NCBI GenBank assembly: GCA_945952045.1
Contig: CAMFHE010000008.1
Coordinates: 62,001 to 126,000 of the forward strand
Reading direction: 5' to 3'
Length of the DNA stretch: 64,000 nt
Source of the DNA: an uncultured Rhizobium sp.
GTDB taxonomy: Bacteria > Pseudomonadota > Alphaproteobacteria > Rhizobiales > Rhizobiaceae
Below the pieces are notes generated by a model. It was given only the letters and a program-made list of their open reading frames with translations, did not search any database and was not told where the DNA came from. Shown in pieces: positions 43,448 to 52,000 of the stretch. The position numbers and the translations under genes were made by a program. The first letter of the stretch is position 1; every line of letters begins with the position of its first letter.

Positions 43448-43783
43448 ATGCCTGTCGCTTTTCTCGATCCCGGCCAGTTTTCCGCGCGGCTGGAACTGGA
43501 AGCGCCGGTTGCCACGCCGGACGGGCAAGGCGGGGCGGAGATCGCCTTTGCCGGTATTGCCGCGCTCTGGGCGCTGGTCGAGCCGGTGAGCCAGGCCTAT
43601 GGCGAGATCGCAGGCGCCGATGCCGCCACGATCAGCCATCGCATCTGGATACGGTTTCGCTGCGATATCGTCGCCGGCCAGCGGCTGCGCAAGGGCGCGC
43701 GCCTGTTCACCATCCGCACCGCCCGCGATCCCGATGAAAGCGGCCGCTATCTCGTCTGCTATTGCGAGGAGGAGGGCAAATGA
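43448..43783 (+). CDS. GTA head-tail adaptor / head closure protein (g7-like)
   Basis: A 111-residue protein with the small beta-barrel pattern of phage head closure (SPP1 gp16-like) proteins: RLELEAPVATPDGQGGAEIAF and ISHRIWIRFRCDIVAGQRL, ending RTARDPDESGRYLVCYCEEE. It starts 2 bp after the g6 stop and overlaps g8 by 4 bp. It joins the connector to the tail in related systems. Confidence 0.88.
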   Translation: MPVAFLDPGQFSARLELEAPVATPDGQGGAEIAFAGIAALWALVEPVSQAYGEIAGADAATISHRIWIRFRCDIVAGQRLRKGARLFTIRTARDPDESGRYLVCYCEEEGK

Positions 43784-44178
43784 GCGCCGCGAACGCCCTG
43801 ATGCAAGCCATCCATGCACGGCTTGCCGACGATGTCGCGCTGACGGCGATCATCGGCGCCGATGGCATTCACGACCGGCTGCTCGACCGTCCGCGTCTGC
43901 CCTGCATCGTCATATCGGAGCTGCGCAGCGAGGATTTTTCGACCGCGACAGAAACGGGCGAGGAGCATTTCCTGACGCTCGAAGCCTGGTCGGCGGAGCA
44001 GGGGCAGCGCCAGGCGCAGGAGATCGCGGGCCGGCTGCGCGCCCTTCTGCATGATGCCGATCTGGCGCTTGTCGGCGCGACGCTCGTCAACCTGCAGCAC
44101 CGCACGACGCGGGCGCGGCGCGAGCCGAAGTCGCGCCGCCATGTCGCCGAATTGCGCTTCCGCGCGGTTACCGAATGA
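43780..44178 (+). CDS. GTA tail completion protein (g8, DUF3168)
   Basis: A 132-residue DUF3168 protein, starting MSAANALMQAIHARLADDVAL and containing PRLPCIVISELRSEDFSTATETGEEHFLTLEAWS (visible core: EEHFLTLEAWS). DUF3168 proteins terminate the tail tube in related phages. It overlaps g7 by 4 bp. Its last 11 bp overlap the 3' end of the oppositely oriented MFS transporter gene. Confidence 0.88.
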   Translation: MSAANALMQAIHARLADDVALTAIIGADGIHDRLLDRPRLPCIVISELRSEDFSTATETGEEHFLTLEAWSAEQGQRQAQEIAGRLRALLHDADLALVGATLVNLQHRTTRARREPKSRRHVAELRFRAVTE

Positions 44179-45391
44179 GAGGTTCGCCCGCCGCCCTGGC
44201 GCGACGGATGATGACCCACAAGACGAGCGTCAGCAGAAGCGACAGCATCGACAACAGCGTGATGGTGACGATGACGGCATTGAGGCCGAGGCGGTCGAGA
44301 ATGCCGGTGAAGATGACGGGTGCCACGGCGCTGGCCAGATTTTGCGGCAGCGACAGCCGCGCCGACTGCATGCCGAATTCCTGCCGTGAGAATACGAGCA
44401 GCGGCAGCAGGGCGCGCGCCACGGTCACCACGCCGGTGCCGAAACCATACAGCACCACGAAGCCGACCAGCAGCGGCGGCGCAGAACCGGCAAAGGCGAG
44501 CATGACGAAGCTGGCGACCAGCATCAACACACCGGCCGTCGTTCCGATCAGCGGCGAGCTTCGCCGGCCGAGCAGCATGTCGAGAAAGCGGGCGGCGATG
44601 CCCATGACCCCGCGCAACGAGCCAAGCTCCAGCGCGAAGGCGGGTGACGCGCCGGAGAGGCTGAGGATATGCAAGAGCGACGGCGTCAGCCCATAGGTGA
44701 CGAAGGTCGCCAGCATGGTCGAGACGGCGATCAGCAGGAAGGCGGCCGTTCTCTGTCGCGGGCTGAGGCGGATGGGGGCGATATCGTGTCCCTCATCCGC
44801 CGTCGCCGCAGCCCCGGGGCGCGGCAGGACGAAGAGATGCAGCGGCAGGCAGACGCAAAGATGGATGAAGGCGGTGACGACGAAGGTCATGCGCCAGCCG
44901 ATCTCGGCCTGCACGGCATTCAGGAGCGGCCAGAAGACGGCGCTGGAGAGGCCGGTGAACAGCATCAGGATGGCGATGACCCGGCCAGCGCGCAAGCCCT
45001 CGCGTTCGACGATGGCCGTATAGGCCGGCGGCGACAGGCCGAGCGCCCCTCCGAAGCCGATGACCGCCCAGGCAAGAATATAGCTGACTAGCCCCTGCGC
45101 CGCCGAGAGCGCCAGCAGGCCGAAGAAGAACACGACCGAGCCGGCGGCGAGCACGTTTCGTGCGCCGAACCGGGTGAGCCAGCGGCCGGTCGCCGGGCCT
45201 GCCAGCGCGCTGACCAGCATCATCACCGAAATGCCGAGAAAGATCACCTCGTTGGCGAGGCCGAGATCGGGCGCGATGATGCGGCCCATGACGCCGAGCA
45301 TGTCGAAGGTCGTGCCCCAGCCGACGAGCTGGGTGATCGCCAGGACGGCGACGGTGACCGCCGGGCGGCTTGAGGCGGGGGCATGCGGCAT
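44168..45391 (-). CDS. MFS transporter, opposite strand inside the GTA cluster
   Basis: A 407-residue permease with about 12 hydrophobic helices. The MFS motif between helices 2 and 3 appears as GPATGRWLTRFGARNV, and helix 5 carries GGALGLSPPAYTAI. The substrate is unknown. It runs against the GTA genes and its stop overlaps the end of g8 by 11 bp, so it interrupts the cluster between g8 and g9. A dispersed palindrome and a 152-bp spacer separate its start from g9. Its codon use looks like that of the host. Confidence 0.88.
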   Translation of the reverse strand: MPHAPASSRPAVTVAVLAITQLVGWGTTFDMLGVMGRIIAPDLGLANEVIFLGISVMMLVSALAGPATGRWLTRFGARNVLAAGSVVFFFGLLALSAAQGLVSYILAWAVIGFGGALGLSPPAYTAIVEREGLRAGRVIAILMLFTGLSSAVFWPLLNAVQAEIGWRMTFVVTAFIHLCVCLPLHLFVLPRPGAAATADEGHDIAPIRLSPRQRTAAFLLIAVSTMLATFVTYGLTPSLLHILSLSGASPAFALELGSLRGVMGIAARFLDMLLGRRSSPLIGTTAGVLMLVASFVMLAFAGSAPPLLVGFVVLYGFGTGVVTVARALLPLLVFSRQEFGMQSARLSLPQNLASAVAPVIFTGILDRLGLNAVIVTITLLSMLSLLLTLVLWVIIRRARAAGEPLIR

Positions 45392-45478
45392 GGGTTTTTC
45401 GAATCCGGCAGGTCAGACCGGCGGTCTAGCACGCTTCGCGTGAGGCCGCATCCGGTTGCGCGGAAATTTCAACCGAGA

Positions 45479-45522
45479 GCATTTCCAGGAAAAGCGGATA
45501 CCGATTTTCCGTCCGGAAATGC
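45479..45522. repeat. Dispersed intergenic palindrome, copy 4
   Basis: GCATTTCC...GGAAATGC, nearly identical to the copy at 1-42 including the following GACAAGA. It lies in the spacer between the MFS gene and g9. Confidence 0.65.
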
Positions 45523-45543
45523 GACAAGACAAAAGAGGACGAC

Positions 45544-45951
45544 ATGGTTGCTCAGAAGGGCAAGGATCTGCTCCTGAAGGTCCATAACGGCAGCGCCTAT
45601 GAAACGGTGGCCGGCCTGCGCTCCAAGCGGCTCGGCTTCAATGCCGAGACGGTGGATGTCACCGATGCCGAAAGCGCCGGGCGCTGGCGCGAGCTTCTCG
45701 CCGGTGCCGGGGTGCAGCGCGCATCCCTTTCGGGCGCTGGCATCTTCAAGGATGCGGCCTCCGATGCGACGCTGCGCGCAGCGCTGTTTGCCGGCACCAT
45801 CCTCGACTGGCAGATCGTCATCCCCGATTTCGGCACGGTGACCGGGCCGTTCCAGATCACCGCCCTCGAATATTCCGGCCAGCACAATGGCGAGCTGCAA
45901 TTCGAGCTGGCGCTGGAATCGGCCGGCGCGCTCAGTTTTGGTGCGTTGTGA
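45544..45951 (+). CDS. GTA major tail tube protein (g9)
   Basis: A 135-residue TP901-1-like tail tube protein: MVAQKGKDLLLKVHNGSAYETVAGLRSKRLGF at the start (key part GKDLLLKVHNG), VDVTDAESAGRWRELLAGAG in the middle and FQITALEYSGQHNGELQFELALESAG at the end. Many copies stack to form the tail. It is followed by g10 with a 1-bp overlap (TGATG). Confidence 0.9.
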   Translation: MVAQKGKDLLLKVHNGSAYETVAGLRSKRLGFNAETVDVTDAESAGRWRELLAGAGVQRASLSGAGIFKDAASDATLRAALFAGTILDWQIVIPDFGTVTGPFQITALEYSGQHNGELQFELALESAGALSFGAL

Positions 45952-46319
45952 TGACGGGGCGACAGGGACGCGCCAACCGCCGGCGCGGCGAAATCGAGGC
46001 GGTCATCGATGGCGAGCGCCGCATTCTCTGCCTGACGCTGGGGGCGTTGGCCGAACTGGAAACGACCTTCGCCGCCGACAATCTCGCCGATCTCGCCGCC
46101 CGCTTCGAAAGCGGGCGGCTGCGGGCCGTCGATATCATCCGCCTCGTCGGCGCCGGGCTTCGCGGCGGCGGCAATGTGGTCTCGGATGAAGACGTGGCGA
46201 TGGCCGATATCGAGGGCGGCATCGCCGGCTGCGCCACCATCGTCCGCGATCTCCTGACCGCGACGTTTCTGGAGCCCGGCCCCGGACACGGTATGGAGGC
46301 CGCCCCGCCGCGCCCTTGA
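45951..46319 (+). CDS. GTA g10-like tail assembly chaperone
   Basis: A 122-residue protein with GEIEAVIDGERRILCLTLGAL and AELETTFAADNLADLAARFES, the GTA gp10 (tail assembly chaperone-like) pattern. An acidic central part and GIAGCATIVRDLL follow. The ATG at 45951 overlaps the g9 stop; a GTG one codon earlier is possible. The stop overlaps the next, TTG-started gene, so translational coupling is expected. Confidence 0.85.
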   Translation: MTGRQGRANRRRGEIEAVIDGERRILCLTLGALAELETTFAADNLADLAARFESGRLRAVDIIRLVGAGLRGGGNVVSDEDVAMADIEGGIAGCATIVRDLLTATFLEPGPGHGMEAAPPRP

Positions 46320-46540
46320 GCGCCGCGGCAGGCGAGACACGGCCGGCGCCCTTCCCGTGGGACAGGGCGATGCATGCCGGCCTCTGCCTGCTGCGGCTCG
46401 ATGCCGGCAGTTTCTGGGCGATGACTCCCCGCGAACTCCATGCCGCCACCGGCGGCCTGACGCCCGATGCTGGGGCGCCGGATCGGCCGGCGCTGGCCGC
46501 GCTGATGCGGCGCTTTCCAGATAAGCCCGAAAGGATATGA
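46316..46540 (+). CDS. GTA g10.1-like small tail assembly protein
   Basis: A 74-residue protein of the group seen after g10 in GTAs: FPWDRAMHAGLCLLRLDAGSFWAMTPRELHAA is typical (key: PFPWDRAM, FWAMTPREL). The start is a TTG at 46316 that overlaps the g10 stop (TTGA); no ATG fits. In phages the equivalent gene pair often uses a frameshift; here the overlap allows re-initiation instead. Confidence 0.8.
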   Translation: MSAAAGETRPAPFPWDRAMHAGLCLLRLDAGSFWAMTPRELHAATGGLTPDAGAPDRPALAALMRRFPDKPERI

Positions 46541-46542
46541 GC

Positions 46543-47115
46543 ATGGACGACCAGTCCCTCGACGACATGACCCGCAATGCCTCCGCCCTGGGTGAGGTGC
46601 TGACCGATCTCGAAACCCGCTCGCGCGCCTTCGGCTCCGTCTTGTCAGGTGCTTTGCGGCAGGCGGCGAGCGGCAGCAAGAGCCTCGAAGATATTTTGCG
46701 CGGGGTCGGTACACGCTTGGGCGATATCGCGCTGTCGGTTGGGCTGAAGCCGCTGGAAGGGCTGGTCGGCAATACCGTTTCGGGCTTGGCCGGAAATCTC
46801 GGCTCGCTCTTCGCCTTTTCGCGCGGCGGCGTGCCGGGGCGAGTGACGCCCTTTGCCGACGGCGGCATCGTTTCCGCACCCACCTACTTTGCCATGGAGG
46901 GCGGCCGTGGGCTGATGGGCGAGGCTGGCGCGGAGGCGATCCTGCCGCTGAAACGCGGCTCCGATGGCGCGCTCGGCGTCGCGGCGGCCAGTGGCGGCGG
47001 CGCCAGCATCGTCTTCAACATCACCACCCCCGACGCCGAAAGCTTTCGCCGCAGCGAAGGCCAGCTTTCCGCCATGCTCGCCCGCAGCGTCGGGCGCGGG
47101 CAACGGAATATTTGA
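46543..47115 (+). CDS. GTA tail tape measure protein (g11, short)
   Basis: A 190-residue protein, far shorter than phage tape measures but normal for GTAs with short tails. A helical N-terminal part (LGEVLTDLETRSRAFGSVLSGAL, key LETRSRAFGSVL) is followed by FADGGIVSAPTYFAMEGGRGLMGEAGAEAILPL (key: FADGGIV, GEAGAEAILPL), the conserved tape-measure end. I prefer the ATG at 46543, spaced 7 nt from AAGGAT, over 46537, which is too close. Confidence 0.85.
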   Translation: MDDQSLDDMTRNASALGEVLTDLETRSRAFGSVLSGALRQAASGSKSLEDILRGVGTRLGDIALSVGLKPLEGLVGNTVSGLAGNLGSLFAFSRGGVPGRVTPFADGGIVSAPTYFAMEGGRGLMGEAGAEAILPLKRGSDGALGVAAASGGGASIVFNITTPDAESFRRSEGQLSAMLARSVGRGQRNI

Positions 47116-47127
47116 GGGAAAAGAACC

Positions 47128-47760
47128 ATGCCGGGATTTCATGAGATGCGGTTTCCGTTGCGGCTGTCGCTATCGACCAGCGGTGGGCCGGAGAGGCGGA
47201 CGGATATCGTCAATCTGACCAATGGGCGCGAGAGCCGCAACCGGCGCTGGCGGGGCGCGCGGCGCTCCTACGATGCGGGGTCGGGCGTGCGCTCGATTGA
47301 CGATCTCTATGAGGTCGCGGCGTTTTTCGAGGCGCGGAGCGGGGCGCTCTATGGGTTTCGGTTTCGCGATCCGTTCGATGACAAGTCCTGCCCGCCGGGG
47401 GAGAGCGTTTCGGCGATGGACCAGCTTCTCGGAACCGGCGACGGGATGCGGACGGCGTTTCAGCTCGTCAAGACCTATGCGGATGCCGGCGGCGGGGTCG
47501 AGCGGGTGATCGCCAAGCCGGTGGCCGGGACGGTGGTGGCTTCCGTTGGCGGTGTCCTCGTGCCGCCCTGGGATTTTGCTTGCGATCCGGCGACGGGGAT
47601 CGTTGCCTTTTCCACCCCGCCGCTCTCGGGAGCGGCGGTGCGGGCGGGCTTCGTCTTCGATGTGCCGGTGCGTTTTGCCGGCGACCGTATCGATATCAGC
47701 CTGCAGTCCTTCAAGGCCGGGCGCATTCCCTCCATTCCCCTGATCGAGATCACGCCATGA
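47128..47760 (+). CDS. GTA distal tail protein (g12, DUF2460)
   Basis: A 210-residue DUF2460 protein: FHEMRFPLRLSLSTSGGPER at the start, then RWRGARRSYDAGSGVRS, ALYGFRFRDPFDDKSC and ISLQSFKAGRIPSIPLIEI at the end. It forms part of the baseplate hub. Spacing from g11 is 12 bp with GAGGGAAAAG as ribosome site; its stop overlaps g13 by 4 bp. Confidence 0.92.
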   Translation: MPGFHEMRFPLRLSLSTSGGPERRTDIVNLTNGRESRNRRWRGARRSYDAGSGVRSIDDLYEVAAFFEARSGALYGFRFRDPFDDKSCPPGESVSAMDQLLGTGDGMRTAFQLVKTYADAGGGVERVIAKPVAGTVVASVGGVLVPPWDFACDPATGIVAFSTPPLSGAAVRAGFVFDVPVRFAGDRIDISLQSFKAGRIPSIPLIEITP

Positions 47761-48641
47761 GAGAAATCCCTGCAGCGCTCGCCGCCCATATTGCCGAGGG
47801 CGCCACGACGCTTTGTCATGCCTGGCGGGTCATCCGCCGTGATGGCAGCGTCTTCGGTTTTACCGAGCATGACGGCGACCTCGATTTCGCCGCTACGCAT
47901 TTTGCCGCCGCCAGCGGCTTTTCCGCCAGCGATGCGGAGACGGAGGCGGGTCTGGCCGCAACGACGGCGGAGGTGGCCGGCGGTTTTTCCAGCGAGGCGA
48001 TTACGGAAGGTGACCTGACCGACGGGCGCTATGACGGGGCGCGGGTGGAGGTCTATCTCGTCAATTGGGCCGATCCGGCGCAGCACATGCTGCTGCGTGT
48101 GCAGGAAATCGGCGAGGTAACGTTGAGCGATGGCGATTTTCGCGCCGAATTGCGCAGTTTTACCCACAAGCTCGGGCGCGATCAGGGCCGCATCTATGGG
48201 CGGCGTTGCGATGCGACGCTGGGCGATGGGCGCTGCGGCGTCGATCTCGCCGCCTATCGCGGCGGCGGCGCGGTGACGGCGGTCCTCGACGGGCAGACGG
48301 TGGTGGTCTCGGGGATTTCCGGTTTTGCAGCCGGGTTTTTCCGCTATGGGGTGCTGAAAGTCACCGGCGGGCCGCTCGCCGGCCTGTCCTTCGATATCGA
48401 CGATCATCGGGTCGAGGAGGGAGCGGTGGCCCTGACCTTCTGGTTGCCGCTGCCGCGTCCGGTCACGGTGGGGGCGACGTTCGAGATCGCTGCCGGTTGC
48501 GACAAGGCGTTTTCCACCTGCCGGGCGAAATTCGCCAACCAGCTTAATTTCCAAGGATTTCCGCATATCCCGGGCTCGGACTTCGCCTATTCCTATGCCG
48601 ATGGCGAGACCGTGCATGATGGCCGGGCGCTGTTCGAATGA
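47757..48641 (+). CDS. GTA baseplate hub protein (g13, DUF2163)
   Basis: A 294-residue DUF2163 protein with TLCHAWRVIRRDGSVFGFTEHD at the start and YGRRCDATLGDGRCGVDL and FSTCRAKFANQLNFQGFPHIPG toward the end; the cysteines in these motifs are known to bind an iron-sulfur cluster in the Rhodobacter GTA hub. It overlaps g12 and g14 by 4 bp each. It lies between the distal tail and the cell-wall peptidase. Confidence 0.92.
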   Translation: MREIPAALAAHIAEGATTLCHAWRVIRRDGSVFGFTEHDGDLDFAATHFAAASGFSASDAETEAGLAATTAEVAGGFSSEAITEGDLTDGRYDGARVEVYLVNWADPAQHMLLRVQEIGEVTLSDGDFRAELRSFTHKLGRDQGRIYGRRCDATLGDGRCGVDLAAYRGGGAVTAVLDGQTVVVSGISGFAAGFFRYGVLKVTGGPLAGLSFDIDDHRVEEGAVALTFWLPLPRPVTVGATFEIAAGCDKAFSTCRAKFANQLNFQGFPHIPGSDFAYSYADGETVHDGRALFE

Positions 48642-49063
48642 ACGGGGTCGGCGAAAAAGTCTTGCGCGCGGCGGAAGCTTGGATCGGCACGCCCTACCGC
48701 CATCAGGGATCGCGGCGCGGCATCGGCTGCGATTGCCTCGGGCTGGTGCGCGGCGTCTGGCGGGAGCTTTACGGCGGCGAGCCGGAAACGCCCGCGCCTT
48801 ATGCGCCCGATTGGGCGGAGCGTTGCGGCGAGGAGCGGCTGCTGGCGGCGGCCGGGCGGTATTTTTTGCCCGTCGACGCCATGGAAGCGGGCGACCTGAT
48901 GATCTTTCGCTGGCGGGCGGGTTATGCGGCCAAACATGCCGGCATCTTCTGCGGGCAGGGGCATTTCATCCATGCCTATGAGCAGGCGGCGGTGATCCGC
49001 TCGCCGCTGACGCCCTCCTGGCGCCGGCGCATTGCCGGCGTCTTCCGCTTCCCCGAACTCTGA
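48638..49063 (+). CDS. GTA cell-wall peptidase (g14, NlpC/P60)
   Basis: A 141-residue NlpC/P60 peptidase. The catalytic cysteine is C33 in GCDCLGLVRGVW, and the histidine lies in KHAGIFCGQGHFIHAYEQ. In the GTA this enzyme sits at the tail tip and opens the recipient's peptidoglycan for DNA entry. It overlaps g13 by 4 bp. Length is typical. Confidence 0.92.
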   Translation: MNGVGEKVLRAAEAWIGTPYRHQGSRRGIGCDCLGLVRGVWRELYGGEPETPAPYAPDWAERCGEERLLAAAGRYFLPVDAMEAGDLMIFRWRAGYAAKHAGIFCGQGHFIHAYEQAAVIRSPLTPSWRRRIAGVFRFPEL

Positions 49064-49073
49064 GGTTCTTCAA

Positions 49074-52000
49074 ATGGCGACGATTCTGTTTCAGGCGGCG
49101 GGTGCGGCACTTGGTGGCGTCTTCGGGCCCGTGGGCGCAATCATCGGCCGGGCGGCGGGCGCGCTGGCCGGCAATGTCGTCGACCGGGCGCTGATCAACG
49201 GCACCCGCACCATCTCCGGCCAGCGGCTGGCGACGGCGCGCATTCCCGGGGCCGATGACGGCACCTCCATCAGCCGTCTCTACGGCACCGCCCGCATCGG
49301 CGGCACGCTGATCTGGGCGACGCGTTTCGAGGAGGAAGTCTCCGTGGAGCGCGCCGGCGGCAAGGCGACGGGGCCGCGCGTCGAAAATTTCAGCTATTAT
49401 GCCAATCTGGCCATCGGGCTCTGTGAAGGCGAGATCGCCAGCGTGCGCCGTGTCTGGGCCGACGGGCGCGAGATCGACCTGACCAATATAGAGATGCGGG
49501 TGCACACCGGCAGCCGCGACCAGCTTGCCGATCCGCTGATCGAGGCGAAGCAAGGCGCGGGCAGGGTGCCGGCCTATCGCGGACTGGCTTACGTCGTCTT
49601 CGAGCGGCTGCCGCTCGATACTTTCGGAAACCGTATTCCACTGTTCCAGTTCGAGGTGCTGCGCACCGTCGGGCGGCTGGAAAGCCAGATCCGGGCGATC
49701 ACTATCATTCCCGGCTCCACCGAGCACGGCTATTCCACTGTGCCGGTCACCGAAAGCCTGGGGCCGGGCAGTGTGCGCAGCATGAACCGCCATACACTGA
49801 CGCATGCGACCGACTGGGCTGCCTCGATCGACGAATTGACGGCCGTCTGCCCCAATCTGGAAAGCGTGGCGCTGGTCGTCTCCTGGTTCGGCACGGATTT
49901 GCGCGCCGGCGAATGCCGCATCCTGCCGGGCGTCGAGACGCTGGGGCGGGAGGAGGAGAGCATTCCCTGGATCGTCTCCGGCATTCCCCGCAGCGATGCG
50001 CACCTGATCAGCACCAGTAATGGCGGCCCGGCCTATGGCGGCACGCCGAACGATGCCAGCGTCGTCGCGGCCATCGCCGACCTGAAGGCGCGCGGCCTGA
50101 AAGTGTTTCTCTATCCCTTCCTGATGATGGATGTGCCGCTCGGCAACGGCTTGCCGGATCCGCATGGCGGGGCGGAACAGGCGGTCTATCCCTGGCGCGG
50201 GCGCATCACCTGTCATCCCGCGCCCGGCCGTGCCGGTTCGCCGGATCGCAGCGCCGCCATCGGCGCGGCCGTTTCCGCCTTCTGCGGCGATACGGCGGTT
50301 GCGGATTTTTCCGTGGCGGGCACGGAAATTACGCATACCGGAGCGGCCGAGGGCTATCGCCGGCTGGTGCTGCATTATGCGCATCTGGCGGCGGCGGTCG
50401 GCGGGGTCGATGGTTTCATCATCGGCTCGGAATTGCGCGGGCTGACGCAATTGCGCGACGAGACGAACGCCTTTCCCTTCGTGCAGGCGCTGGCAACGCT
50501 GGCGGGCGAGGTGCGTGGGCTGCTGGGGCCGGCGGCGAAGTTGACCTACGGCGCGGACTGGAGCGAATATTTCGGCTACCACCCGGCCGATGGCAGCGGC
50601 GACGTCTATTTCCATCTCGATCCGCTCTGGGCCTCGCCGGCCATCGATGCGGTGGGGATCGATAATTACATGCCGCTGTCGGACTGGCGCGATGCCGATC
50701 TGCTGGCGGAAAGTCCGGACGGCGCGCGCACGGCGGACGATCCAAGAGCCTTGAAGGCCGCCGTCGCCACAGGCGAAGGGTTCGACTGGTATTATGCCAG
50801 CGAGGCCGACCGCAAGGCGCGGCAGCGCAGCCCGATCACTGATGGGCTGGCGGCGAAGCCCTGGGTGTTTCGCTACAAGGATATCCATGGCTGGTGGTCG
50901 AACCGGCACTACAATCGCGTCGACGGCGCGGAGGTCGGGACGCCAACCCCCTGGGTTCCCGGCATGAAGCCGGTCTGGCTGACCGAACTCGGCTGCCCCG
51001 CCATTGACAAGGGCGCGAACCAGCCAAACGTCTTCGTCGACCCAAAGTCTTCGGAGAGCTTTGCGCCCTATTTCTCCAACTGGATGCGCCTCGACAGCAT
51101 TCAGCGCCGCTTTCTCGAGGCCCATCACGATCACTGGACGGGTGCTGACGCGCCGGCCGGCATGCTGGATGCGACAAAGACCTTCGTCTGGACCTGGGAT
51201 GCGCGGCCGTTTCCGGCCTTTCCGCAGGAAAAGAAGGTGTGGAGCGACGGCTCCAACTGGACGACAGGGCATTGGATGAACGGCCGCCTCGGCGCGGGCA
51301 CGCTGGCGGAAGTGATCGCCGCCATCCTGCGAGATCATGGGTTTACCGATTTCGATGTCGAGGAAGTCAGCGGCGATCTTCCGGGGTATGTGCAAGGCGA
51401 AATCGCCTCGGCGCGGGCGCTGATCGAGCCGCTGCTGTTCGCCTTTCAGGTCGATGCCTACGAGGGCGGGCCGATTTTACGGTTTCGCTCGCGGCTGAAG
51501 GCGAGCCGCCCGGCAAAAGTGATCGACGTTCTGGCCGATCTCGACGACCAGAAACTGTGGACGGAAAACCGCAACCACGATGCCGACCATGCCGGCGAGG
51601 CGATCATCGGTTTCTACGACCAGTTCCTCGATTACGAGCAGGCGAGCAGCCGTTCGCGCCGGGTGGCGGCCGCTAATGACCGGGTTCTGCGTTGCGATCT
51701 TGCCGCCAGCCTCGCTGCGGAGACGGCGCTGGCCGGCGCCGAAGCGCTGTTGCGCGACCAGCTCGTGGCGCGCCGTTCCCTCAGCTTCGATCTCGCGCCT
51801 TACGAACTCGGCCTGCAGCCGGGCGATGCGGTGGAATTGCCGGATGGGCCGGCGGGGCGGTTTCTCGTCACCCGCATTGAGGACGGCAAGACCCGGCATG
51901 TGGAGGCGCGCGCCTTTGCAGCCTCCACTGCGACACGCCCGCCTTCGCGTGAAGACGAGCCGGGCACCGTGGGCACGGAGGTATTCCCCTTCGCGCCGCT

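Noticed and set aside
48966..51395. 809-codon open frame on the minus strand opposite g15
   Set aside because: It is antisense to an intact, well-recognised gene. The translation is rich in R, H, G, Q and lacks family motifs, as expected for the shadow of GC-rich coding DNA. The same holds for long antisense frames at 8272-9696, 10946-12517 and 57933-59561.
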